DNA from: Halorientalis persicus
GTDB lineage: Archaea > Halobacteriota > Halobacteria > Halobacteriales > Haloarculaceae
NCBI RefSeq assembly: GCF_900110215.1
Contig: NZ_FOCX01000017.1
Span: 1-64,000 of the forward strand
Length of the DNA stretch: 64,000 nt
Direction: 5' to 3'
Below are positions 15,930 through 23,663 of the stretch, one piece after another. The notes beneath the pieces are model-generated. The model worked only from the letters and a program-made list of their open reading frames with translations. It made no database searches and was not told the origin of the DNA. The number at the start of each line of letters is the position of its first letter. Position 1 is the stretch's first letter. A program made the translations under genes and the position numbers.

Positions 15930-16778
15930 TCAGCGGACGCGCGTCGGCGGCACTAGAAGGACGTTCGAGGTCGCCTGTGCCGTGATGTCCTCCGAGACGC
16001 TCCCGAGCAAGAGCCGCCGCATCGGACTCTTCCCGCGTGCCCCCAGCAGGATCGTCGTCGGGTCGAACTCGGCTTCGGCCGCCAGTATCTCGTCGGTCGC
16101 GACACCCTCACGAACCTGTGCCTGCGCGTCGATACCCCGTGCCCGAAGGTCGTCGGCGAGTGCTTCCAGTCGCTCCTCGGCGTCGTCGACGGTGTCGCTC
16201 CCGGGTCGCCGGGCCGGTGGCGCGACGTGGACCAGCAGTGCCTCCTGCGTCGCGGTCTGGAGCCGGTCGAACTGGTCGAACGCGCGCTCGGCGTTCTCCG
16301 AGAAGTCCGTCGCGTAGAGGACCCGCTGGAAGAGGTGTTCGTCGGCGACCTCGTGGTCGTCGTCCTGCTCGACGATCCGCTGGACCAGCAGCGGCCGGAC
16401 CGACGTTCGAGCCACGTCCCGTGCGGTCCCGCCGATCAACCGTTGTTCGAGGGGGCTCTGTCCCCGGGAGCCCACGATCACGAGGTCGGCGTCGATCCGG
16501 TCGGCCAGCCCGTTGATCCGTCGGTGGGGCGTCCCGCGCACGACGTGAGTCTGGACCTCGAAACCCTCGCGTTCGAGGATGTTTCGCTGTCGGTCGAGCG
16601 CGTTTCGCGTTCGCTGGCTCACGTCGCTTCCCGGCATCCCGGCCGTGACGTTCGGACTCGTGACGGTGACGAGATCGATCGCGTCGATCCCGTACCGTCC
16701 GAGACACTCCAGACAGGTCCGGTCCCCGATCGCCGCCTCGATCGCGTCTGACAGGTCGGTTGCATATACTGCGCGCAT
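15930..16778 (-). CDS. Tandem UspA-family protein
   Basis: 282 residues with two UspA domains. Each ends with a glycine loop: GSRGQSPLEQRLIGGTARDV and GARGKSPMRRLLLGSVSEDI. Cys22 and Cys25 (TCLEC) near the N-terminus could bind a metal or sense redox. An exact AGTATTGT box 29 nt upstream connects it to the sulfur island. It is convergent with DUF2270, with no gap. Confidence 0.88.
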   Translation of the reverse strand: MRAVYATDLSDAIEAAIGDRTCLECLGRYGIDAIDLVTVTSPNVTAGMPGSDVSQRTRNALDRQRNILEREGFEVQTHVVRGTPHRRINGLADRIDADLVIVGSRGQSPLEQRLIGGTARDVARTSVRPLLVQRIVEQDDDHEVADEHLFQRVLYATDFSENAERAFDQFDRLQTATQEALLVHVAPPARRPGSDTVDDAEERLEALADDLRARGIDAQAQVREGVATDEILAAEAEFDPTTILLGARGKSPMRRLLLGSVSEDITAQATSNVLLVPPTRVR

Positions 16779-16806
16779 ATCTCGACGTACGACGGCTGCA
16801 GTAATT

Positions 16807-16814
16807 AGTATTGT
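16807..16814 (+). promoter_or_regulatory. AGTATTGT box upstream of UspA
   Basis: Exact AGTATTGT followed by GGGTATTTTGCAATATGTAC; AGTATTGT and GCAATAT make an imperfect inverted pair as in the operator at 4628. Located 29 nt upstream of the UspA start. Confidence 0.55.
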
Positions 16815-16926
16815 GGGTATTTTGCAATATGTACAAAAAAGATTCTACGAGACACGCCCTGGCGTATCGTGACAACCGAAAATACAGTGGGGGAGAACGG
16901 CGGAGGCGGCGAGTCGCCCGCTGTGA

Positions 16927-17319
16927 TTACCGCTCGCTGGCGGGTCGGGTGCGCTGGGTGACTTCGAGGCCCATCTCCCCGCTCGTACCCAGCGACACGA
17001 TCACGTCCTCGACGGTGCGGACGTACTCGCTGCTGTGTTTGCCGGTCGTGCAGAGGCGGGTACGCTCTTCGAGCAGTCCCGCGTCGGTCAGCAGTTCGAG
17101 TTTGCGATAGGTCGTCGAGAGCGGCAGATCACAGGCCTCGGACACTTCGTTCGCCGAGAGAGCGTCTTCGCTGGTCGCCTCCAGGATGGCACGGCAGTCG
17201 GCGTCGTCGAGCGCGTCGAGGACGTGCTGGATCTCCTCGACACCTTCGACGGTGGTCACGTCGTTGGCTGTGTTGTCGGCGAACTTCACGGACGAACCGG
17301 CGGACGGTGACTGACTCAT
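16927..17319 (-). CDS. Winged-HTH regulator (ArsR-like)
   Basis: 130 residues. Winged helix at about 28-100 (IQHVLDALDDADCRAILEAT ... LSANEVSEACDLPLSTTYRK ... AGLLEERTRLCTTGKHSSEY). Cysteines in the first helix (DADC), in the helix-turn-helix (EACD) and in the wing (RLCTT) could make it redox or metal responsive. Its upstream region has ACTATTTACAACA, a weak match to the island box. Confidence 0.8.
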   Translation of the reverse strand: MSQSPSAGSSVKFADNTANDVTTVEGVEEIQHVLDALDDADCRAILEATSEDALSANEVSEACDLPLSTTYRKLELLTDAGLLEERTRLCTTGKHSSEYVRTVEDVIVSLGTSGEMGLEVTQRTRPASER

Positions 17320-17424
17320 ACTATTTACAACACGGTCGAGAGGGAGGAACTGATAGCCCCAGTATCCGGGCAGGTTTATACGTGGGTCGAATTCGTTCGG
17401 ATCTCACTTCAGGTGTGGTCGCCC

Positions 17425-18060
17425 TCAGAGCAGATCCCCGAGCAGTTTCGTCTCGGCCGCCGAGAGGTGTTCGCGAAGGGTCGAGGGGTTGATGTCCAGT
17501 TCGTCGGCGATCTCCGTCGCGTTGGCGCGTCGCGGGTTCTCGAAGTAGCCCATGTCGTGGGCGGCCTCAAGCACTTCCAGTTGGCGGTCGGTGAGTTTGC
17601 TGCGATCGACGAGGACGGAATCCTCGGCGGTCTCGCCGGCCGGAGCTCGGACGAACCGCTTGATGTCCACGTCGGGGTATCGCTCGCGGAGTTCCCCGAC
17701 GACTGTCTGGAGTTCGTCGTAATCCGCCGCGTGGAACACGACCGTCAGGCACCCGTCGCGGGCGACGTACCGGGTCACTGGACAACCGAACTGGCCCAAA
17801 CACTCACAGGGACAGCTGACCCCGTCGTCGTGCTCGATCCGGTAGCGCTGGGTCGATCCGTGGGCGAACACCGGCGTGAGATCCTCCTCGGGTTCGTACT
17901 CCGCGTCGATCGAGAACTCCGTCGCACCCTGAACGTCCCCGGACGGACGAACGCTCCGTGCCACCGAATCGACCGTCGCCTCCGCGGCGGTAGCGTGGTC
18001 GACGATCGGGCAGATATCCGGTGTGGAAAACTCGACCGTCGCTCGTATCCCGGACGACAT
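17425..18060 (-). CDS. HTH_10 (bacterio-opsin activator-like) regulator with Cys cluster
   Basis: 211 residues. The C-terminal 55 form the HTH_10 domain (LTDRQLEVLEAAHDMGYFE ... TEIADELDINPSTLREHLSA). The N-terminal sensor domain contains SCPCECLGQFGCPVTRY, four cysteines in twelve residues, which could hold a metal or Fe-S centre or sense thiols. Related haloarchaeal regulators such as DmsR and Bat carry similar Cys-rich sensors. Confidence 0.85.
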   Translation of the reverse strand: MSSGIRATVEFSTPDICPIVDHATAAEATVDSVARSVRPSGDVQGATEFSIDAEYEPEEDLTPVFAHGSTQRYRIEHDDGVSCPCECLGQFGCPVTRYVARDGCLTVVFHAADYDELQTVVGELRERYPDVDIKRFVRAPAGETAEDSVLVDRSKLTDRQLEVLEAAHDMGYFENPRRANATEIADELDINPSTLREHLSAAETKLLGDLL

Positions 18061-18101
18061 CGGTGCTTGACGTTTCCCGGCAAGTCACTTCAGTGTACAG
18101 G

Positions 18102-18473
18102 TCACTCGGAGGGTTCGGCCAGTAATTCTTCCTCGTACGCGGCGACAGCCTCGACGACCGCCTCGGCGTCGTCGTCGGGCACGTCGAACGTGTCGAGGCT
18201 CTCTCGAAGCAACGCGACCGCCCGCTCGATGTCCGCCGGTTCGAAGGGAACGTGCAGATGAGCTTCCCGCACTGGCTCCGCATCGTACGTCTCCGGCCCA
18301 CCGGCGGCCTCACAGAGGAAATCCGTCTGCGTCCGGCGTAGGCGCTCCATATTTGCGCCCTCGAAGAACGGTCCCAGCCGTTCGTCGGCGACGAGTCGGT
18401 CGTAGAAGTCGTCGACGACCGCCCGAATACCGTCCCGGCCGCCCAGTCGCTCGTACAGTGTCGTCTCGGACAT
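18102..18473 (-). CDS. Truncated hemoglobin (group I-like)
   Basis: 123 residues, the 2-on-2 globin length. Landmarks: TLYERLGGRDGIRAVVDDFY (helices A-B), LGPFFEGANM (B10/CD region) and the proximal histidine in VREAHLHV (His72). It would bind O2, NO or CO in the cytoplasm. Confidence 0.88.
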   Translation of the reverse strand: MSETTLYERLGGRDGIRAVVDDFYDRLVADERLGPFFEGANMERLRRTQTDFLCEAAGGPETYDAEPVREAHLHVPFEPADIERAVALLRESLDTFDVPDDDAEAVVEAVAAYEEELLAEPSE

Positions 18474-18541
18474 ATTCGGCCGTTCGGTGCTCCCGGGAGA
18501 AAAAACGAGGCCGTGTTCTCATTCCCTGGCAACGGGGCCGA

Positions 18542-20125
18542 TCAGGTAACCCGCCGCGCAACCAGATACGTCACCAGGAAGACGGCACTCAGACCGCCGA
18601 CGACGGTCGCGTACGCGCCGTGCTGGAACGTCAGTACCGACGCCGTGACGGCGAGTGCGCCCGCCAGGACGGCGTATCCGAGGTGTTGATCGCCGCGTTT
18701 TCGGCCGTCCGCTGGCTCGGTCCGGACGACGAGTTCGCCGCGTTCGAGCCGATCCAGCGATCGGTCGAGCCTCGCCGGCAGTCGCGTGAGCGCGGGCAGT
18801 GATCGCTGGGCGTCGGTCCAGGCCTCCTCGACCATCCCTTCGAGTTCCCGTTCGATGAACCCCTGTTCGACGAGGAACCGGCGGATGACCACCAGAAAGT
18901 CGAACTCCGGATCGAGCTGGCGACAGACGCCCTCGCCGACGGTGCCGACACGCACGAGCAACATGACGTCCGGCGGAATCCGGAACGGGAAGTCCTGCAA
19001 CATCGTCGTCAATTCGGTGATGATCGCCCGCCAGGTAATCTCCGACCGGCCTTCGAGGTTCTCGATGACCAGTTCCAGCACGCGCCCGACCTCGGCGCGG
19101 TCGACGTCCGGTTCCAACACGTCCAGCGCGACCAGCGCGTCGGTCAGTTCGTGTACGTCCCGCCTGACGAGCGCGCGATAGAGATCGACGATGTCTCCCC
19201 GGACGCCCTCGGGGAGCCGCTCGCTCATGCCGAAGTCATAAATCAACAGCGCGCCCGTCTCCGTGACCGCGAGGTTCCCGGGGTGTGGATCGGCGTGGAA
19301 CACGCCGTCGACTAGCCCCATCTCCAGATACACCGTCGCGATGCGCTCGGCCATCTCGTGTGGCGTCACGTCGAGGCCTGCGAACGCGTCCTCGTCGGTG
19401 ATCTTGCGGCCGGTCAGGTAGTCCATCGCCAGGATTCGCTCCGAGGACAGTTCCTCGTAGGCCGCCGGGATAACGACGCGCTCGTCGTCGACGAAGTTCG
19501 AGCGCACGTCAGCCATGACCCGTCGCTCCCGCTCGAAGTCGAGTTCGTCGAGGATGATCTCCTCGAAGTCGTCGGCGGCGTTACGTATGGAGTACTCCTG
19601 GCGCTCGTCGACGAACACGCTGATTACCGGCACCAGCGCCCGGACCACTCGAAGGTCGCGCTCGATGATGGGTTTCAGTCCCGGGCGGCGGACCTTCAGC
19701 GCGATCCGGTCGCCCTCGTACGCGACCGTGTAGACGTACGCGAGCGAGCCGCCTGCGACGGTCTCCAACGTCGAGAGATCGAGGTCTCCGTCGAGTTCGT
19801 CTTCGACCACCGCACGCGGGTCACCGCCGGCGTCCTCGGGTATCTCGTCTTGAAGTGTGGCGAACACGTCCGCGTAGACTGGCGGGACGATGTCGGGACG
19901 CGTCGAGAGCACCTGGCCGATTTTGACGAACGCCGGCCCGAGTTCGAGCATCGCATCCCGCATCCGTTCGGCACGACGCCGGTGGGTCGCCTCGTCGAGT
20001 CGTCTCGGCCCACCGAACAACAGGAACCGACGCCGGTCCCGGAGGAAGGCGACAGCGAACGGCAGAAACCGAAACACGACGGCTAGATACCGGCGGAAGA
20101 ACCCGGTCATCGCTTTCTTCGACAC
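18542..20125 (-). CDS. ABC1/UbiB-family atypical kinase
   Basis: 527 residues. The KxGQ motif (FVKIGQVLSTRPDIVP, 67-82) and Ala-rich nucleotide loop (VAGGSLAYVY) define the UbiB/ADCK family. GVFHADPHPGNLAV and IYDFGMSERLP are the catalytic and metal-binding loops. Two C-terminal membrane helices (about 478-520) anchor it. The family supports isoprenoid quinone or lipid metabolism; here probably menaquinone. Confidence 0.9.
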   Translation of the reverse strand: MSKKAMTGFFRRYLAVVFRFLPFAVAFLRDRRRFLLFGGPRRLDEATHRRRAERMRDAMLELGPAFVKIGQVLSTRPDIVPPVYADVFATLQDEIPEDAGGDPRAVVEDELDGDLDLSTLETVAGGSLAYVYTVAYEGDRIALKVRRPGLKPIIERDLRVVRALVPVISVFVDERQEYSIRNAADDFEEIILDELDFERERRVMADVRSNFVDDERVVIPAAYEELSSERILAMDYLTGRKITDEDAFAGLDVTPHEMAERIATVYLEMGLVDGVFHADPHPGNLAVTETGALLIYDFGMSERLPEGVRGDIVDLYRALVRRDVHELTDALVALDVLEPDVDRAEVGRVLELVIENLEGRSEITWRAIITELTTMLQDFPFRIPPDVMLLVRVGTVGEGVCRQLDPEFDFLVVIRRFLVEQGFIERELEGMVEEAWTDAQRSLPALTRLPARLDRSLDRLERGELVVRTEPADGRKRGDQHLGYAVLAGALAVTASVLTFQHGAYATVVGGLSAVFLVTYLVARRVT

Positions 20126-20252
20126 GTCTCGTGTCTCAGTCGACAGTTCATACCGTCAGGTTCGAGTGACCGACTCATATCTGTGGGGGAAGTATCGAAT
20201 CCCGGGCATCGGCAAGGTCACGTGCCACCCAGCTGGCTACCTGGCGCGATGC

Positions 20253-20474
20253 CTAACGCATCCGTTCGAGGCTCACGAACGATCCCTCATGGGCGGTGAT
20301 CCAGGAGGTCATCAGTTCGATCCCGCTCGCATCGGCCGGATAGAGGGTACACTCGGCCGGCTGGTCGCGGGAGACGACGATTTCGGCCGCGATCGGCACG
20401 GCGTCCGACGCGTCGTCTGCGGGGATCGGGAGCGATGCCTCGTCTCGAACGTCGTCGGTCGTGTGTGTACTCAT
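20253..20474 (-). CDS. Small haloarchaeal protein (DUF7511-like)
   Basis: 73 residues from ATG at 20474: MSTHTTDDVRDE, then a beta-rich part ending ECTLYPADASGIELMTSWI with TAHEGSFVSLERMR. This C-terminal pattern is common in short uncharacterised haloarchaeal proteins. An ATG 52 codons upstream is in frame but gives a basic, unlikely extension. Confidence 0.65.
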   Translation of the reverse strand: MSTHTTDDVRDEASLPIPADDASDAVPIAAEIVVSRDQPAECTLYPADASGIELMTSWITAHEGSFVSLERMR

Positions 20475-20586
20475 CGTGATTTCCCTCCTGGCCGCGTGGC
20501 TCGTTCGAACGGACGGTCGACCCGTGAATAATCCCCCAGTGAACTTCCCGCAGACTGAGAAGTCGGCGAAGATCGATCGGCCGCGC

Positions 20587-21048
20587 TCACGACGAGTCGA
20601 GTGCCTCGTCGACGTCGACGTGTCGCCCACTCAGTTCGTCGGGAACGAGCTGGTACAGCTGAATGTCGAGGTCATCTTTGGACTCGCCCCAGATCTCGAA
20701 GAGTGGACGTTTCGCTTCACCGTATTGTTCGATGTGTTCGACGGTCAACTCCGACCGTGGTATCTCTTCGAGCCTGCCGACTGCGACGACGCTCCGATAG
20801 ACGCCCTGTTCGTTCTCGTAGACGACCAGGCGCACCTGTGGTGTCGAACCCAGAAACTGCCGTTTCTCACTGCCAGGAGCTGAGACGAGTCGAAGATAGA
20901 ACCGCCGTTCGTCGCTGTCGTACCCATACGAGATCGGGATCGCGTACGGCTCGTCGTCACGAGCCAGTGAGAGGACGCCGGTCTCGTGGCGGGCGAGGAC
21001 TGCATCGGTTTCGTCCGCCGACAACGATGTCTGCTGATCCAGAGCCAT
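20587..21048 (-). CDS. Pyridoxamine 5'-phosphate oxidase-like FMN-binding protein
   Basis: 153 residues. Split-barrel flavin-binding fold: GVLSLARDDEPYAIPISYGY, RRFYLRLV, KRQFL and VRLVVYENEQGVYRSVVAVG. ATG at 21048 gives the usual haloarchaeal length. Many such proteins bind FMN or F420/heme; the substrate is unknown. Confidence 0.85.
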   Translation of the reverse strand: MALDQQTSLSADETDAVLARHETGVLSLARDDEPYAIPISYGYDSDERRFYLRLVSAPGSEKRQFLGSTPQVRLVVYENEQGVYRSVVAVGRLEEIPRSELTVEHIEQYGEAKRPLFEIWGESKDDLDIQLYQLVPDELSGRHVDVDEALDSS

Positions 21049-21125
21049 TTGTTCGCACCCCCAATACAGCGGTGCCCAATTAATACTTGTCCGTCCTGCG
21101 ACGCGAGAGCCGACCGGAGTAGGGC

Positions 21126-21284
21126 TCATCCCTCCGCGGCAGACGACGAGAACACCGCGTTCGTCACGCTCGCCCCGCAGACCACACAGCCGTTCTCCAC
21201 GAGCGCGTCCCGCATCGACCCGTTCACCGAGATGGACTCGTCACACTCCGGGCAGGCGAAGGTGTAGTCCGGACCAGTGGCCAT
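21126..21284 (-). CDS. Zinc-ribbon microprotein (DUF7560-like)
   Basis: 52 residues with two CxxC knuckles: FACPECDESISVNGSMRDAL and NGCVVCGASVT. It closely resembles the microprotein at 21965 in length, spacing and sequence. Function unknown; possibly a small zinc-binding regulator. Confidence 0.75.
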   Translation of the reverse strand: MATGPDYTFACPECDESISVNGSMRDALVENGCVVCGASVTNAVFSSSAAEG

Positions 21285-21390
21285 GATACCTCGTCCTACG
21301 CCGCGACCTGATAAAGACGATGCCCTTCCTCCAACGCTGTGAGAACAGCCACGGGAAACCGGAGCCGAATCGGTGTCGACCGACCCGGTT

Positions 21391-21807
21391 TCAGGCGAGC
21401 TGTACTGGCCGGTCACATCGATCGACGACTCTGTTGGCGACGCTCCCGATGTGGTGCCCGGTCTGTGACTGCCCGTGTTTGCCCAGCAGTGTCAGATCGG
21501 CGTCGATCTCGTCGGCGTACGCGACGATCTCGTCGTGTGGTTCACCGTGACAGGTCTTTGTCACGACCTCTACGTCCATCGTGTCCGCCTGTTCGGCGAT
21601 CTCGGCCAGCTGTTCGTGCGCACGATCCTCGAGTTCTTCGAGTACCAGTTCCGTACTCGACAGGGCTGGCTCCCCGTATCGACCCGTATCGACGACCGAG
21701 ATGACGTGGACGACGGCGTCGTATCTGGACCCGAGACTCAATGCGTGTTCGACCCCCCGATTCGCCGGAGCGCTTCCGTCAGTTGCAGCGAGTATTACGT
21801 CGTACAT
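21391..21807 (-). CDS. Single-domain UspA protein
   Basis: 138 residues: YDVILAATDGS at the start and GKHGQSQTGHHIGSVANRVV at the nucleotide loop. An ACAATACG box with a TATA element (TATTTATA) sits about 20 nt upstream. It lies between two paralogous zinc-ribbon microproteins. Confidence 0.88.
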   Translation of the reverse strand: MYDVILAATDGSAPANRGVEHALSLGSRYDAVVHVISVVDTGRYGEPALSSTELVLEELEDRAHEQLAEIAEQADTMDVEVVTKTCHGEPHDEIVAYADEIDADLTLLGKHGQSQTGHHIGSVANRVVDRCDRPVQLA

Positions 21808-21827
21808 GATTCCCCACGATTATTTAT

Positions 21828-21835
21828 ACAATACG
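21828..21835 (-). promoter_or_regulatory. CGTATTGT box over the UspA promoter
   Basis: One mismatch from AGTATTGT on the minus strand, directly adjoining TATTTATA and 21 nt from the UspA start. Confidence 0.5.
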
Positions 21836-21964
21836 GCCCGCAATAAGCGGCGCAATGATTCTTACGCGTTGAGAATACCTGTATCGGACCCGAAGTGGTG
21901 CAATTCCCGCTCTGCTGGAAACAGAGGGCTTCATTTATCCCCTGACCTCATAGCATCAGTACGG

Positions 21965-22117
21965 ATGGTCGAAAACGGGGCCGCAGAGTATCGGTTCGTC
22001 TGCGATGAGTGCGGCGAGTCGCTGGAGGTCAACGATGCGATGCGTGACACCCTCATCGAGAAAGGGTGTGTGATCTGCAGTGCCACCGTGACTACCGCCG
22101 AGTTTTCCACCGAGTAA
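21965..22117 (+). CDS. Zinc-ribbon microprotein, paralogue of 21126
   Basis: 50 residues: FVCDECGESLEVNDAMRDTL and KGCVICSATVTTAEFS. The same two-knuckle plan as the copy at 21126, on the opposite strand, with UspA in between. Last recognisable host gene before the virus. Confidence 0.7.
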   Translation: MVENGAAEYRFVCDECGESLEVNDAMRDTLIEKGCVICSATVTTAEFSTE

Positions 22118-22237
22118 TTCGCCCCGCGACGGAACCACAAAAAGTGACTGTTCGCTAACCACTCGTTGTTATCACGACAGCCGTCTTGCTTATAGCCAGA
22201 TATGGTTTACACGACCGGCCTGAGACGTGATCGTCTG

Positions 22238-22343
22238 CCACGGGGATAGAGTGAGTTATCATTACATACCACAATCGGTGCTGTGCTCGGATCCGAACGA
22301 CTGTCCCCGTGGCGCCGGAGCATCGAGCCGGGAGCGTCCCGGC
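22238..22343 (+). ncRNA. Possible structured RNA element
   Basis: CCACGGGGA (22238-22246) pairs perfectly with TCCCCGTGG (22304-22312). Between them is the palindrome TCGGATCCGA (22287-22296). Directly after comes the hairpin GCCGGGA-GCG-TCCCGGC (22327-22343). The pattern suggests a folded RNA or a protein-binding DNA structure. I do not recognise a family. Confidence 0.2.
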
Positions 22344-22650
22344 AGGCGGCTGCTGAGAAAACCACATTCTGGCCGATTCTCTGTGACCCCAACTTCCGAC
22401 CGTCAACCCTTGGGGTCAGGTCGATACATCCCACTCTCGCTCGTTCGGTGGCTGACGGAGGTCGTCGATGACCAACAAATAATATCCTGATTTTTGGACC
22501 CATACATCTGACTGTAGGGAACTACAAGTACAAATATTAGAAGATAGGTGGCGGAAATGAGGTGGCATGGAACCAAATAAGATAGTGTGTCTGAACGGCT
22601 GTACGCACAGTTTTCGGCCAAATCTGGATGTTCGGGCAGAAATTCAGGTT

Positions 22651-22687
22651 GGTGCACCGCAACAGCCGGCCGGTGCAGATCGGTGCA
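22651..22687 (+). promoter_or_regulatory. Phased GGTGCA repeats before the first viral gene
   Basis: GGTGCA occurs at 22651, 22672 and 22682, i.e. start-to-start spacings of 21 and 10 nt, about two and one helical turns. The first copy extends to the palindrome GGTGCACC. Probable operator for the early region. Confidence 0.4.
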
Positions 22688-22703
22688 CTGACGAGGTGGT
22701 GGC

Positions 22704-22853
22704 ATGAGTCTCGCCGACCGCTTCACGACCAAGACCTGCGGAGTCCTCGGCTGCGGCGCTGACGCCGAGGTCGTGATCGACCACCCAGAGCACGGTGAGC
22801 GGACCGTGTGTGGCAGCTGTGCCGCCGACTTCGAGGTGGTCCGCGATGTCTGA
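22704..22853 (+). CDS. Zinc-finger microprotein
   Basis: 49 residues: KTCGVLGCGADAEVVIDHPE and RTVCGSCAADFEVV, with four cysteines in C-x4-C and CxxC pairs. Start ATG at 22704 follows GAGGTGGTGGC. Overlaps the next gene by 8 nt. First gene of the viral early region. Confidence 0.7.
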   Translation: MSLADRFTTKTCGVLGCGADAEVVIDHPEHGERTVCGSCAADFEVVRDV

Positions 22854-23004
22854 GGACCAATCCGACGCCGTCGTAGCTCAGCAGGTCGCCCAGCGAGCGC
22901 TCGCGAAGTGTGTCTACGTGGAACGTCGTCTCGACGCCCTGGACGCAGACATCGGCCGGTGCAAAGACGCCGTCGCAGAACTGGAGGGTCGGATCGATGA
23001 CTGA
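22846..23004 (+). CDS. Short coiled-coil protein
   Basis: 52 residues, almost entirely helical (VAQQVAQRALAKCVYVERRL ... DALDADIGRCKDAVAELEGR). The AQRALAK part recurs as AQRALAR in the next gene, pointing to a partial duplication. Overlaps the next gene by 8 nt. Confidence 0.65.
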   Translation: MSEDQSDAVVAQQVAQRALAKCVYVERRLDALDADIGRCKDAVAELEGRIDD

Positions 23005-23473
23005 CGGCGTCGAGATCGAGCCAGAGGACGCGCTGGAGGTGGCCCAACGTGCCCTCGCCCGCGTCTCCGAGCTGGAGGAGCGCCTCGACGAAACCGAGGC
23101 CGAGAATGCAGAGCTGAAAGAGCGGCTGACAGTGCTCGAACTCAGATACGACGACCTGGACGGCGGCCGCTCCTACGACGATCTTGACCGGAACGGCCGT
23201 GTTGGTCGTGTCCGTGAGCACGCCTTCGAGCGAGCGACAGAGGGCCACGGCCACGCGACGCTGGACTACAATGACGTGATGTGGAGTGTCTTCGACGGTG
23301 AGCCCAGCGCGGACTACTGCTACAAGCTGATGCGGCTGGCCGCGGATGCGACCGGCTTCACGTTCCGAGATCCCGACGGGAAGGGCAAAGAACTCCGGGT
23401 GAACGCAGACGCCGCCCGGCAGGGCGTCTCGTTTTCGTCCGCGAATAAAACCGCACAGGAGGGGGGCCGGTAG
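22997..23473 (+). CDS. Coiled-coil protein with putative winged-helix C-terminus
   Basis: 158 residues. A coiled coil at about 12-55 (ALARVSELEERLDETEAENA) is followed by a domain with LDYNDVMWSVFDGEPSADYC and YKLMRLAADATGF..RDPDGKGKELRV, which reads like a winged helix. Haloarchaeal plasmids and viruses often have such a protein beside a replication gene. The gene end overlaps one arm of a long inverted repeat. Confidence 0.65.
   Translation: MTDGVEIEPEDALEVAQRALARVSELEERLDETEAENAELKERLTVLELRYDDLDGGRSYDDLDRNGRVGRVREHAFERATEGHGHATLDYNDVMWSVFDGEPSADYCYKLMRLAADATGFTFRDPDGKGKELRVNADAARQGVSFSSANKTAQEGGR
23432..23451 (+). repeat. Left arm of 20-nt inverted repeat near MCM
   Basis: TTTTCGTCCGCGAATAAAAC; its reverse complement matches 23618-23637 at 19 of 20 positions. 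The arms enclose 166 nt including the MCM promoter region. Confidence 0.6.
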
Positions 23474-23506
23474 AGATGGTCCGCTACTACCGCCACAAGC
23501 CACCTC

Positions 23507-23536
23507 CAGTTGTGTTTCAACCAAGTGCAGTTGTGT
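23507..23536 (+). repeat. Tandem CAGTTGTGT repeats, 21 nt apart
   Basis: CAGTTGTGT at 23507-23515 and 23528-23536, on the same helical face. Followed by AAATAACTG. Located 128-157 nt before the MCM gene; likely an operator or an initiator-binding site. Confidence 0.5.
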
Positions 23537-23617
23537 AAATAACTGTCGAATAGCTGATGGTCTCCCGTCGAATCGCCGTCGTCGCCGTCGTTGGCGATTC
23601 TTCGGGCGGCGAAATCA

Positions 23618-23637
23618 GTTTTATTCGCAGACGAAAA
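23618..23637 (-). repeat. Right arm of 20-nt inverted repeat near MCM
   Basis: Pairs with 23432-23451 (19/20). It lies 27 nt upstream of the MCM start codon. Confidence 0.6.
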
Positions 23638-23663
23638 CGGACGCGGTTTGCGGTTCACGATAG

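Larger units (their letters stand above)
22118..22703. other. Host-virus junction region without recognised genes
   Basis: 586 nt with no convincing gene. 22238-22345 is GC-rich and rich in inverted repeats; 22480-22600 is AT-rich, unlike either side; 22651-22687 holds phased GGTGCA repeats. The provirus probably begins somewhere in 22.2-22.6 kb, but I find no tRNA gene or obvious attachment-site core here. Confidence 0.5.

Noticed and set aside
20717-20724. CGTATTGT match to the sulfur-island box
   Set aside because: Falls inside the pyridoxamine-oxidase-like gene far from any start, so it is treated as a chance match.
22403-23524. 373-codon minus-strand open frame
   Set aside because: It is antisense to three overlapping small genes and the candidate MCM promoter, lacks the acidic haloarchaeal composition and shows no domain.
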